From Raffaelea ambrosiae (Eukaryota; Ascomycota; Sordariomycetes; Ophiostomatales; Ophiostomataceae), in the NCBI GenBank assembly GCA_002778195.1, contig PCDI01000002.1, positions 1,116,001 through 1,180,000 on the forward strand: a stretch of DNA of 64,000 nt. Direction: 5' to 3'. The notes under the pieces were generated by a model that saw only the letters and a list, made by a program, of their open reading frames with translations, searched no databases and was not told where the DNA came from. A program made the position numbers and the translations under genes. This document shows, in pieces, positions 49,301-59,687 of the stretch; the stretch's first letter is position 1; each line of letters begins with the position of its first letter.

Positions 49301-50044
49301 TAGATAAAAAGAGCGCGCTTATTTGTCGAGCTTAGGATAAGAAGAGCGCCGACTCTTTAGTGATTAATCTAAGTATTCACTGGAATCTTCAGCACGACTT
49401 ATGACCTGAGCATTGTATAGTAACAGTTAAGCTTTGACCACTGTTAACGTAAAAGCCTTGGATCGTACCTTCGGTCATAACATGAAAATGAAGTAAATAT
49501 AGAGGGGCTGCTTAGCATGCTCGCTAAAATGACGTGCCTTTGGGTGTTGCCTCATAAAATTGCGTGCCTGCTTTCTAGTGAACCCGAATATGATGGTGCA
49601 TGCGGCTGCTTATTTCATTGCTGGTATCAGAATAACATAATCGCGGTGCACATGGGCACGTGGAGTGGATTCTGGACGGAACAAGGTTGCGGCAGGTTCC
49701 ACTAGCAAAGAACCTTTATATTTAAATGTATATAAACAAGGGACAAAAGCAATGGGGCATCGCAACAGTCCACCCACAAGATGCAGACGCGATGCAGTGA
49801 AGAACAGGCCTGTTTAGTGTTTCATTTGCGTGACTGAAGAATAACTCTTTACTACGTGGCAAGACCCTTGTCATCATTCAGCTGCGGCTTTGATTGGATG
49901 GCGAACACGGCACGTACCGTAACCACCCCTCGATACATTCGTCTCCTTCGTACCCCTTTTTCACATGCGCGGGATTTTCTTGCCTGTAAAGTGCACCCGT
50001 ACTGTTCACATCCGTTGCTGGTAAGAAGAAAACGATCAACGACC
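49301..50044. other. Intergenic transition region upstream of the methyltransferase
   Basis: Normal base composition. No reading frame with domain content is seen. The segment from about 49,750 is probably promoter and 5' leader of the methyltransferase gene. Confidence 0.5.
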
Positions 50045-51759
50045 ATGTCTTCCACCAACGACGCTGAGACAAGATCTGAGCCCGCGCCAGTGTCTGCTGC
50101 GACAGACACTGCGCCTGCACCGGCTGCAGCACAGTCGGCTGTTGCTCCTGCTGCTCCTGCTGCAGCCCCAGCTGCCGCTCCCGCCGGTACTCTTGCTGCA
50201 GATGACGCCGAGGTTGGTGTGAGCCTTGATATGCTTCTTATACATGGTGCCCAGAGTCTGACTGACGACCAGGCCCGCCCCGGTGACGACACTGACTCAA
50301 CATACGGCGGGACGGAGACAACGGCCTCGATCAGCTCCAGCATTGAGGCGTACCGAATGATCAATGGACGCCGGTACCACAGTGGCCGTTTTGACACGAA
50401 GTACTGGTGAGGACAGCTACGCGGCAGCGTGGAAGTGGGAGATCAGGTGCGAGACGGAGACGTAAATTAATGCAGCCTAGGGGTTCCAACGATGAACGCC
50501 AAAATGAGGCGCTCGACATCATGTGAGCTTACACATTCATGTCCTACTGAAGATGTAGCCATCGCTAATGATGACCAGGCACCATTTCATGCTCCTGTCG
50601 TTGGATGGAGCATTGCACAAGGCACCCATAGACGCAGACAAGATCCAGGTATGGGGTTCAGTTGGTGACAGATCGGATGTGGCTCGATCTAACTCCTGCC
50701 AGAAAGTCGTCGATATCGGGACAGGGACGGGTAAGCTCCTCGGACGATGAACCTCCCACCGAGTAACTTCTAATTGACATTGGCATTAGGGATCTGGGTA
50801 ATGTAGGAACAGAAACATCGGCACGGATTTTCAACTATGTCTTGAAATGTGCACTGACCAGGATAAAAAAGTGACTTTGCCGATACCAATCCGAATGCAT
50901 CGGTTATTGGCACCGATATCTCGCCGATCCAGCCGCTCTGGGTGCCGCCGAATGTGGAATTGTAAGTGTATATGATCTTTACTTTTTTGTTGTTTTGTTT
51001 CTTCCCTTCTTTCTTTCCACGGGTTAGAATCATATCCCGAGCCTGTGCCGCCGAGCATCACATGGCACGTACCACACGCATGGCTTACTGTCTACAGCCA
51101 AATCGACGACTGTGGCAAGACCTGGACGTTCCAGCCCAACTCCCTCGACTACGTCCACATGCGCTGGATGACCGGCTCATTCACTGACTGGATGGGCGTC
51201 TTCCGCGAAGCATATCGCTGCCTTAAGCCCGGTGGATGGATTGAGTCTGTCGAGCCGACAGCCTACCTCTCGTGCGACGACGGCACTCTGGCGGAAGACA
51301 CCAACATGCGCCAGTGGGCCGACATATTTGTCGAGGCCGGCAAGAAAATGGGGCGTCCGTTTACTATTGTGGAGGACGATCTGCAGCGCAAAGGGATAGC
51401 AGCGGCCGGGTTCACCAATGTGCACCAGCACAAGGACAAGGTGGGTGCTGTTCGATCTATATCCCGGTGCCGATCGTCTCAGGGCGCTGTGCCACGTCCA
51501 AGTCTGCCTGCTAACAACACAGCTCCCCGTCGGATCCTGGCCGAGCTCCAGTAAATACAAAGAAATCGGCACGTATGTAGCATTCAGCCTGGATCAAGAC
51601 ATTGAAGGTGTCATGATGATGGTGGCTAGTATGGTGGGCATGTCCAAGGGGGAAGTGTCAGCTTTTGCGGCACAGTTCCGGAAGGAGATGCATTCGGGGA
51701 AGCACCATGCGTACTATGGCATCAGTCGCGTGTGGGCACAGAAACCGTTGTCTGCATGA
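50045..51759 (+). CDS. LaeA-like SAM-dependent methyltransferase (8 exons, 394 aa)
   Basis: Class I methyltransferase (Methyltransf_23 type) related to the LaeA/velvet-associated group, which acts in secondary-metabolism control; the actual substrate is unknown. Exons: 50,045-50,406; 50,481-50,522; 50,579-50,648; 50,703-50,730; 50,790-50,802; 50,872-50,961; 51,098-51,440; 51,523-51,759. They sum to 1,185 bases with no frame break. Order of parts: Ala/Pro-rich N-terminus, RMINGRRYHSGRFDTKYW (the usual YRxENGRTYH entry), LDGALHKAPI, SAM motif I VVDIGTGTGIWVIDFAD (residue 160 on), IGTDISPIQPLWVPPN, WTFQPNSLDYVHMRWMTGS, LKPGGWIE. Start chosen for ACCATGT context; an upstream in-frame ATG at 49,898 gives a Arg-rich extension unlike the family. 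Exon 5 has only 13 bases. It is the first gene next to the RIP block. Confidence 0.85.
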
Positions 51760-52980
51760 GACAGATCCTTTGAAAGACAGACTTGGCAAGCCTATGAACG
51801 CGCCACGAGGAGCAATGGGTGCGATGTATTTTGTTGCTGTGAATCACATGTCTAGGACAGAGGCTTATATAATAAGGGTTTTTTTTTTCCCCTTTGAAAA
51901 TGGCAAACTGAGACATCAGGCCACATGGGACAGAGCACGTGTGAGACACCCGTAGCAGGCGCAGCAACTGCATCAGGAAGATGTCATGCATCGTGCGCCT
52001 CGCTAGCCGGCCACGACCCGAACAGTGCCCGCAGGCTTGCGATGACTTCATCGCCCTGGCTCGCGGGCACGGCTCAATACCCGAATTGGGGTTCTAAAAC
52101 GGTGGGCAAAAGGGGAAGGCAAGAACATACAAAGTGCATAAAGCAGGGGAAGAAAAAGAAAGGGAAAAAAAAGGGAAAAAAGGGAAAAAAAGGAAAAAAA
52201 AGGAAAAAAAAAAAAAAAACGAAGTGGATCGATGACATCAACGTCAATGCTGCCCATCCGACCCAGAGCCGCAAAGAGGATCTGGGGCTCTGTTCTGCCC
52301 GGCCGTCTGCTCGCTTTTGACAGCTGTACGGCTGTGGCCAAAACGGCATGGAAGACGTGCGCTGGACTTGGACAACGCCCAACCAGGCCAGAGACGTCTG
52401 CTTAGGACGACCATGACATGTATACTAACTACACAGTGCTGCATAGTATGTATGCAGTTAAGAGATCTTCCGCGTAGTGTCTCCTCTTTTGTTCCCCGCC
52501 GACAACAGCTTCGACAGCCTCAAGCCCACTGGTGGCGTCACATTGGCCTAGGGGAATTACTCGCTGTTCACGCTCCCGTGTTCCCGTTTGCCGCCCCTGC
52601 CGCTCACCCCTCGATCGCCCCCGGTTTTTTTCCCATCCAGTTCCCTGTTTCTAACTGCAGATCCTGTGGACCCCACCTGAGATACCCTTTTGGTTCAATA
52701 CGAGTGCGTGCCTTCGTATCTATGAGCCAAGTCAGCAATGAATCTCCTTCCTCTCGACTTCTTCCCTTCCAGCTTACACCCTACACCTCCCCATTCCCAA
52801 GCTGCATTTTCGAATTGCAAACCTTCCATTCTTGGTATCCCGTTGTCCGCCCGCCGCATCTCGCTGTCGCAACCCTCTACAGCCAGGCTAACAACTCGAC
52901 CAAGTCAGTAAGTCGCAGCGCAGTCTACGATCTCTCGGCCACGCAATCAGAAGCTCGACAGCTGCCCAACACGTCCCACC
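51760..52980. other. Intergenic region between methyltransferase and aldo-keto reductase
   Basis: Holds the 3' UTR of the methyltransferase, a purine tract at 52,144-52,219 (runs of G3A6 type ending in A16) and the C/T-rich 5' leader of the reductase (52,740-52,980). No domain-bearing frame is seen on either strand. Confidence 0.5.
52144..52219. repeat. Purine-only low-complexity tract
   Basis: 76 bases of A and G only on the plus strand, with repeated GGGAAAAAA units and a final run of A. Confidence 0.9.
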
Positions 52981-54472
52981 ATGTCTGCTGCCGTGAACCA
53001 GAAAAAGGCCGTCCTCAACGACGGACACGAGATTCCTGTTCTCGGTCTGGGGACCTTTCTGTCCAAGCCGAACGAGGTCACGCAGGCCGTTATTTCTGCG
53101 TGAGTACCGCCTGGCAATGGGACGGGAAATGCACAAGGAGCTGACTGTTTTCGTGAAGCTGGAAGACGGGTGTGCGGCACTTTGACTGCGCACAGTTTTA
53201 TCAGGTACGACGACGCCTCCTCCTCCCCCCCCCCTGCTGGATTTATCAGCGCACGCTAACCGAACCATGGTGGTGTAGAACGAAGATGAGGTCGGCGCAG
53301 CGCTGAAAGAGCTCGCCAAGGAGCCCGGCTTCAAACGCGAAGACATCTTCATCACCAGCAAGGCGTGGAACTCGTGAGTGCCGGATTGCCGTCCGAGAAG
53401 AGAAGCCCGCTTCGCAATGGCGCTGACATTCTTGCAAGACACCACCGCCCGGAAAACCTCCGCAAGGCGCTCGACGAGACCCTCCGGGCCCTGCAGACAG
53501 ACTACCTGGACCTCTACTTGGTACGCCCTCTGTCGACCGCTGCCAGTGCCCCTCCTGGCTTCCTAGTGCATGCTGACCATTCCAGGTTCATTGGCCTGTC
53601 AACTTTGCCGCGGTCGAAGACAGCAAATCAGCCACCGGCATTTCCTTGGAGCCGAGCAAAGATGACGTCATGCTGCTGGACGAGACCCTTAGCCTGGTTG
53701 ACACGTGGAAGGAAATGATCAATATTCAGAAGGATGGAAAGGCCAAGAGGTTTGTCCACTGCACACCCAGACAACCCACAGGGCAGACGGGGAACTGACT
53801 CTTGGGGGGGGATTAGCATTGGCGTGAGCAACTTTCTTCCGTCGCACATCGACAAGCTGATCGAGGCCACCGGCGTGGTTCCCGCCGTGAATCAGGGTAA
53901 GTCACAGGTCACGGGGGGGCATGAGCTGATTGATACCTACCCGATCTTGCGCATTTGCAGACACGTGCTGACAGCGTCGGAAGTCGAGGCCCATCCGCTG
54001 CTGAACCAACAGGTGCTGCTCGACTACTGCAAGGGCAAGAACATCCACATCTCCGCCTACATGCCATTTGGCGGCGACGCCGGCCGGGGTGGCAACCAAG
54101 TCCTGGGTAACCCACTGGTCGCTGAAATCGCCAAGAAGACCGGGGCGACACCGGCACAGGTCCTTGTCTCTTGGGGCATCAAGGTAGGCTGTTCTTCTCG
54201 ATGATCTTATCAATGATCTTTCCGACGGCCTGTAGCTAACCAATGTCCATCAGCGCGGCTTCTCCGTCCTCCCGAAGTCGGTCAAGCCTCATCGTATTCA
54301 AGAAAACTTCCAGGCATTCGCCCTGGACGACGAAGACTATGCCAGCTTGTTGAAACTTGGGGACAAGCCCGGTCGGTTTGGAGGATGGCCGTATTCGTTC
54401 AAGCCTGCCTGGAGGGTCAACATCTTCAACTCTGAGGAAGAGCGTAAATTGGACCTCTTCCAACCGTTTTAA
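52981..54472 (+). CDS. Aldo-keto reductase (8 exons, 334 aa)
   Basis: A cytosolic NAD(P)H-dependent carbonyl/aldose reductase of the AKR superfamily. Exons: 52,981-53,099; 53,159-53,204; 53,279-53,373; 53,439-53,520; 53,586-53,749; 53,817-53,896; 53,984-54,183; 54,254-54,472; total 1,005 bases, phases consistent. The catalytic tetrad is complete: Asp50 and Tyr55 (RHFDCAQFYQNE), Lys84 (ITSKAWN), His117 (VHWPV). Also seen: IPVLGLGTF at the N-terminus, SIGVSNF, EAHPLLNQQ and the cofactor loop SVLPKSVKPHRIQENF. The length is normal for the family. The start ATG has ACCATGT context. The exon 6 acceptor (GGAAG, 53,983) was chosen because it restores NQVEAHPLL. Substrate unknown. Confidence 0.93.
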
Positions 54473-54525
54473 AGTGGCTGCCCGATTCCCGCAGTGGTCG
54501 ACAGACGACTGCATTAATGCACATG

Positions 54526-54600
54526 CATAGAGTTCATAGAGATCATAGAGATCATAGAGCTCATAGAGCCTTGAGCATTGAGCTTTGAGCATTGAGCTTT
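54526..54600. repeat. Short tandem repeats: CATAGAGAT (9 bp) and TTGAGCATTGAGCT (14-15 bp) units
   Basis: Four to five copies of a 9-base unit (CATAGAGAT, CATAGAGCT, CATAGAGCC) are followed by two copies of a TTGAGCATTGAGC unit, just past the reductase stop. Confidence 0.85.
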
Positions 54601-54899
54601 TGCAACTCTACTGCCATATTGCGTGACATGGTCACACTATACACGGCGGCGACAGAGATAGCATGCAATCAATGGGTGTACAGCCGGTCTCAGACAACGC
54701 AGATTACCAAGCAGGCCACATAAGATAATTGGTCTCCTGTTGACCCATTGTGAGGTAACATGAATAACAGCGGGTGTTTGTAGACACTGTAAGATGCACA
54801 GAGCAAAGTTGTAATATTGTTCACCTCGACCGGCGACAAAGCCACGAGTCTATCTTACTGATGGGTGCGTCCTCCACCAGCCGTCGTCTCTTCATCCTT

Positions 54900-55155
54900 A
54901 CGTAAGTCGGAGAACAAGGAGGATATTCACACCATGTTCACAACTCATGTTACCGGTCTCGTCAACATGACGCCGGCAGTGCCGCCAATTTTCCTCAACC
55001 GGCCAGGTGGCGGTGACCGGACGAGAGCCGTATGTGGGAGGCTCCATTTATTGTGCCACAAAGGCTGCCGTCAAGAGCTTCTCACACAGTCTGTGGAAAG
55101 AGTTAATCGTATCCAAGATCGGGGTTATCGAGATCGAACCGGGCAAGGTTGAAAC
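54900..55155 (+). pseudogene. Short-chain dehydrogenase/reductase fragment, broken
   Basis: The first part reads EDIHTMFTTHVTGLVNMT and PIFLNRPGGG (the mid-domain N..G...M region of classical SDRs). After a loss of the segment that normally carries the catalytic Ser, the reading frame shifts. It then continues EPYVGGSIYCATKAAVKSF, with the YxxxK catalytic pair, to KIGVIEIEPGKVET. Both the Rossmann N-terminus and the C-terminus are absent. No RIP signs are seen, so this is ordinary decay of a former gene or gene copy. Confidence 0.7.
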
Positions 55156-55266
55156 GGTATCTCACAGCCACAACTCTTGACGAGATAACAGAGTGCTCGT
55201 ATTTTTCGATCTTTTTATCAAACAATGAATCTACACGATAGTCTTGTTGCCCTCCTGGAAGACGCT

Positions 55267-55827
55267 CTAAGAGGAGCTGCAAGCAACGAAATTGTCGTCG
55301 CTGGCTCCCGTGTGTGTGATCAGACTGTCTAGGGTTCCTTTGGAATCAAAGATAACCCTGTCTGCACCAGGGGAGCCGCCGCTGTAGACCTCGTAGGACG
55401 ACAAGATCGGAAACTCGTACCACGGCGACGATGTCGGGAAGTCGAAGCCCTCGCGGTCGTTGTACTGGTGGGGGTACTTGTCCGAACCTGGTCTGTGTGA
55501 GCACCGCATCACCTAACAAGAGCAAAAAAGAAATTACGGCTTGCGGCCTTACCAAGAGTCTCGCCATCCTCGTAGAGGGAATACCCCTTCTTCAGTGCAG
55601 CATCGATGTCTGACTGCCAGTAGCAGTTGCTGCCGCACGTGTAGACGCATGTCTCTCTCGTCTCGAGGGGTGAAGCAACAGCGGATCCAGCAAAAGTTAG
55701 CAGGCTGAGCATGACAGTCGACAGACTCTGCAGCCGTTGTGTCAGCACATGGTCTTGCAGCTTTGGCCAGGGCACATGGACCGCTCGGTCGCTGTGTGGG
55801 TGTCTCTCTTACCGGTGAACGTGCCAT
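55267..55827 (-). CDS. Secreted guanyl-specific ribonuclease, RNase T1/N1 family (3 exons, 136 aa precursor)
   Basis: An extracellular RNase that cuts after G. Exons on minus: 55,827-55,813, 55,727-55,553, 55,487-55,267; 411 bases. The first exon is 15 bases (MARSP) with a GTAAGA donor; it adds the n-region to a signal peptide ending near residue 23 (LLTFAGSAVAS). The mature part shows CVYTCGSNC, YSLYEDGETLGSDKYPHQYN, SSPWYEFPI, SGGSPGADRVIF and ITHTGAS. Catalytic residues by family are His70, Glu88, Arg107, His122, all present. Cys32, 36, 40, 133 allow two disulfides. An alternative start at Met11 would give a very short signal. Possible TATA at 55,961-55,967, about 135 bases upstream. Confidence 0.88.
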
Positions 55828-56627
55828 GTTGAAAGCTTGCGCTGGACAGGATGGGAGACCTGGCTGGTTTATTGAAGAGGACAGACTATGCGTTTGTGCA
55901 TCGTTTGGGTGGGAGAAAACAAGAGCCTTCCAAGCTCGGCCAGACGGTGCCAGGACGGCCATATATACATGTATGCGGCCTTGGCGGGCAGGGCCGGTCC
56001 TGCAGCGGCCCATCAATCTTCGGCGCAAGATACACGAAGTGGCCTACGATCAGCACGAAACATCCGAGGCACGACGTCCAGTGACTGGAGGAGAAGGTGC
56101 GCCGCTCATGCGTTGCATCAAGAGCTTTGATATCGGGTTCTCGAATGAATTTTATGCACTTCTGCGATACCGGGTTGCGACCTTCTTCTTTCGACCTAAA
56201 GCGCCGCAGGCATGGCATCCTATTCTGGAAGCCAGGGCGCCACCTGCCAACTCTGGCTGGCCGCGGCTGGGTATGGAAGCTTTGACTCTCCTGGACACAG
56301 ACATTGGCGGCAGCTCATTGGAGAGCTTCTGGAACGCTGTGGGAGGCGATGTGGGGGCCGAACCGCTGATCACCAGTGGGCATCTGACAGTCGCCTTTTT
56401 ATCTCTTCTCAAAGGCCCATTTGCTCGGACGTGCTTCTTCGATCAAGCATTAACTTTTGATTGTGTGTGTTCAGGGACGATCCATGTTAATTACAGAGAT
56501 AATATAGTAGCTTTCCCCGTACACAGCAGCCGCACATGGCATGTCTGGCTCCTCATCCGACACAGCATTGCTGTTGCAGCCGCAGGAAAAGCTGGCGCCT
56601 AGCTGCAGCATTTGCTGGCCGGGCCAC
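55828..56627. other. Intergenic region between ribonuclease promoter and transporter 3' end
   Basis: No frame with domain content on either strand. It holds the ribonuclease upstream region and the transporter 3' UTR. Confidence 0.5.
55961..55967 (-). promoter_or_regulatory. TATA-like box upstream of the ribonuclease gene
   Basis: GTATATAT on the minus strand, about 135 bases before the ATG at 55,827. Sequence match only. Confidence 0.35.
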
Positions 56628-58321
56628 TCACGTTGCTTCTTCGTCGTCGTGGGCCACGCGCTTGGCAAGGGATGCCTTGACCGGGTTTGGAGCATTGAAT
56701 ATCTCGTCCATCTCCTCCAGCGAGCGCTTCTTGGTCTCGACGGAAAAGAGATAGCTTATGGTGGCCTGGAGGAGGTCCCAGACAATGAAGACGATGTACG
56801 TCTTCCAAGCGATGTTCTGCATGGAGATGGGGAAGCAGAACTGGTTGACAAAGGCCAAACAGTGGACAAAAGCAAAGACAAAGGCCAGGCCCTTGCCGCG
56901 CTGCTCGTACGAGAGGCACTCCACGGGATAGAGGGCCTGTAGCGGAGTCAGGCCAAAGTTGTAGCACCAGCCGAAGATGAAGATGAAGGCGATGCCTGCC
57001 GATGCGGAAGTTGGCGACTTGTCGCTGGCGTAGGAGCCAGCGCCACCGGTGATGCCAGCAAAGCAGAAGCAGCAAGCCACGGACGTCCAGATGGTGGTCG
57101 GGCGGCGGCCCATCTTTTCAATCAAGGCGGCACCGACATACGAGGCCACGGCCGAGATGGCGGTGTAGCCCAGGTTGATGTTGAGGATTTTCTCGGACTG
57201 GGTCATGCCGGTGGTGGCCAGCATGGCGGGCAGGTAGTAGCTCACGACGGCATTGCCAGAGCACTGGCCCCAGACGCTGGGGATGAGGGCATTGAGCATG
57301 CGCCAGCGGTCGCTCCGTGTGCGGTACAGGTCGCGGTAGTCCCACCACTTCTTGTCGGAACCGTTGAGCGAGATGACCTGGCGGTACTCGTCCATCTGCA
57401 GGCGCACCAGGGGGTGGTTGGGGTTGCCATTGCCGTGGTAGCGCGCGAGGAACTCGAGGGCTTCTTCTTCGCGGCCGTGCGAGAAGAGCCAGCGCGGCGA
57501 CTCGGGGAAGAACAGCACGGTCACGCACACAATGGCCGGGCAGATCATCTGGCACCACACGGGGATGCGCCACGCGGTGTCGCCGCCGTACTGCACGGAG
57601 CCGCGGCACACGCCGGCGGCGATGAGGGCGCCCACGGCGTAGGTGCAGTTGTAGAAGGCCGTCAGGACGCCGCGGTACGTGGGCGGCGAGATCTCGGCAA
57701 TCCAGATGGAACTGGCGCAGCGGACGATGCTGACGCCGAAGCCGAGGAAGAAGCGGCCGGCCACAAACTCCTCCGTGTTGTTGGCCAGGGCCGACAGAAT
57801 CGTGCTGGCAATGACAATGACGCTGCCGATAAACGTGCCTATGCGACGGCCGCGGAAGTCGCAGGCAGGGCCGGTGAAGGGAAGCGAGACGACAGTGCCG
57901 ACTGTGTACATGGCTGAGATGTATCCGAGCTTGGAGCCTGTCTTGCCGACTTGGAAGCGGCTGCGGAAGCCGTCGAGGGCCGGCAGCGAGCCGAAAATGG
58001 AGCCGTCATAGCCTGGCAGGATGAGTTTAGCCGGGTGCTGCTGGGGGAGGAGGTCCTCTGCTGGTTTGATCTCTCTGTTTTCAAACAGACAAACGATCAG
58101 GCGAACTGGATCTTACCGTTCATGGTGGAACACAGAAAGGCAATGATGCAGTAGCCGTAGAGCTGTATCATGCTCCTGCTCCACGGGTTCGTTTTGCCTT
58201 GCTCGAGTGCCTCCTGTAAGGCTGTGGCCGTGGGCACAGCCGGGCGGCCCTCGAGCTTTTCGGGATTGGTGCCCATGTTGTCCTCGCCGTGCTCGACTTC
58301 AGACTTCTTCATGGCGGGCAA
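56628..58321 (-). CDS. MFS sugar transporter (2 exons, 529 aa)
   Basis: A plasma-membrane sugar:H+ symporter of the major facilitator superfamily. Exon 1 58,321-58,117, intron 58,116-58,013 (GTAAGA...CCAG), exon 2 58,012-56,628. Hallmarks: GYDGSIFGSLPALDGF after TM1, DFRGRR (residues 119-125), GFGVSIVRCASSIWIAE, ETSPPTYRG-like AEISPPTYRG, PESPRWL (about 238-244), EKMGRRPTT in the middle of the second half, and VETKKRSLEEMDEIF near the C-terminus (family PETKGxTLEExD). The GNGNPNHPLVRLQMDE segment is typical of the fungal lactose/hexose permease branch. Two candidate Met starts, residues 1 and 4. It shares its direction with the next two genes. Substrate unknown. Confidence 0.92.
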
Positions 58322-58541
58322 GGCTGTCAGCCGACTTGTTCCTGTGGCGATGTTTCTTTTGCTCGTCTCTGGGAGTCTCTAGGGGGAGTCCTCTTGTGGG
58401 TATCTGTGACGATCTCTTGGCCAGGGGATTGATGGACCACAGAGTCTCGCAGCGCGTGGTGTGGTCTGGTGTTGCAGTGTGCGTGCCGGTGGCTGCGGGA
58501 ACGGCAGCGGCAGACGGTGAACACCCTGGAAGGTGACCCAG

Positions 58542-58550
58542 CACAATATA
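58542..58550 (-). promoter_or_regulatory. TATA-like box upstream of the transporter gene
   Basis: GTATATATT on the minus strand, about 225 bases before the first ATG. Sequence match only. Confidence 0.3.
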
Positions 58551-59520
58551 TACAGGCTTAACAGATGACACGGCTGCGCGGGCCAGGTGGAAAAACCTGG
58601 GGGCCCGCATGGAGCAGACGAGGGGTTCTCCACAGTGGTGTCCCGAGTGGCCTAGAAGCGTTCCCCGTATTGTTGTTGCTCGTCGTGGGTTTTCCCCTTC
58701 TTCTTCTTCTAACCAGCCTGCATCGCAGCCCGGGCGGCGGTGCCGAAGCGACCCCGTACGGCCGGCGCAGCCGGAGGGTGGTCGATCTTGGCCTTTTGTG
58801 GAGTAGGATGGGAACGGTGAAGTGCCGTTTTGGGAAAAGCAGCAAATCAAAGCAAACTGCCCATTGTCCCGCGGCTAATGGCACTAGAGCCAAGACTCGA
58901 GAGAGCCGTGCAGGGACTTGGAGAAACGTGGAGGAACTTGGCAGGAACCGGGCAGGGACCGAGCAAGGATCGGGCAGCGGCCTATTGCTGTGCGCCACTC
59001 GCATGCCATGTAGGGTAGCACCCCATGGGGCACGCCTGGCGGTACCCACAACAAGCCGTATTCGTCTTATTTCCTCCGGACGCTTTGCGGGGAAGATGTT
59101 GATCAAGCGCGCACCACTCTTTGCGATAGTCTGGTTTTGCGTCACCTGGCCAGCCTGCCACCTACTAGCTGCATAATGTGTGCTGTTGAAGGTCCGAAGA
59201 TGCACCGCAGAAGCCACTGTCCGCTGCTATGGCGGTGTGGTGGGCCGGGGATGAGACGGAATGAAGGTGGATACGGTTCTAGCTCGGCCATACTCAATCC
59301 GTGGCGGCTCTGGACGTGTTTGGCTGGTTACTCGTGGCTCAACTTCGCAGATGTGTGCTTGGATCTCGCCATGTATGACGGGAGCGAGGAACAACTCGTG
59401 ATGATTCCGTCTGCTGTCATGGCAGGCCCCATTGCTGTATTGCTCAATAGGATACACTGCAATTGCGCACTGCACGATGCTCTGCAAGCCATGGCCATAT
59501 GTGAGAGGTTTTCTGGTGGA

Positions 59521-59665
59521 AGATAGCTAGTTGCTGTCCGCTCTGCCCTGGTGGGCTTATATACAGTTCCGAATATACACAAGCTCCCCCTGGAGATAGC
59601 TAGTTGCTGTCCGCGCTGCCCTGGTGGGCTTCTATACAGTTCCAAATATGCAAAAGCCCCCCCCG
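59521..59665. repeat. Two tandem copies of a 73-bp unit
   Basis: GATAGCTAGTTGCTGTCCGC recurs at 59,522 and 59,595, with GGTGGGCTT(A/C)TATACAGTTCC later in each copy. It lies just past the beta-helix stop codon. Confidence 0.9.
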
Positions 59666-59687
59666 AGCTCGCGCTCGCATCGTGCGT

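Larger units (their letters stand above)
58322..59687. other. Intergenic region between transporter and beta-helix gene
   Basis: Contains the transporter promoter and a 73-base tandem repeat. Several long open frames occur on both strands (for example around 58,560-59,215), but they are Arg/Pro-rich without any domain and overlap each other. I take them as chance frames in GC-rich DNA. Confidence 0.5.

Noticed and set aside
49517..49705. Plus-strand open frame of 62 codons in the transition zone
   Set aside because: No start context, no domain, and nothing similar nearby; too short to support.
50790..50880. Possible frameshift at the A6 run in the methyltransferase
   Set aside because: A canonical GT-AG intron (50,803-50,871) removes the run and restores the expected GIWVIDFAD, so no frameshift is needed.
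52317..53144. Plus-strand open frame of 275 codons upstream of the aldo-keto reductase
   Set aside because: It overlaps the reductase first exon in another frame, has no domain and reads through its 5' leader. A chance frame.
55739..56602. Plus-strand open frame of 287 codons opposite the ribonuclease first exon and promoter
   Set aside because: No domain, overlaps a well-supported gene on the other strand, and atypical composition.
58558..59217. Overlapping open frames of about 200 codons on both strands between transporter and beta-helix gene
   Set aside because: Both strands are open over the same DNA, both are Arg/Pro-rich, and no motif is seen. Typical of GC-rich intergenic sequence.
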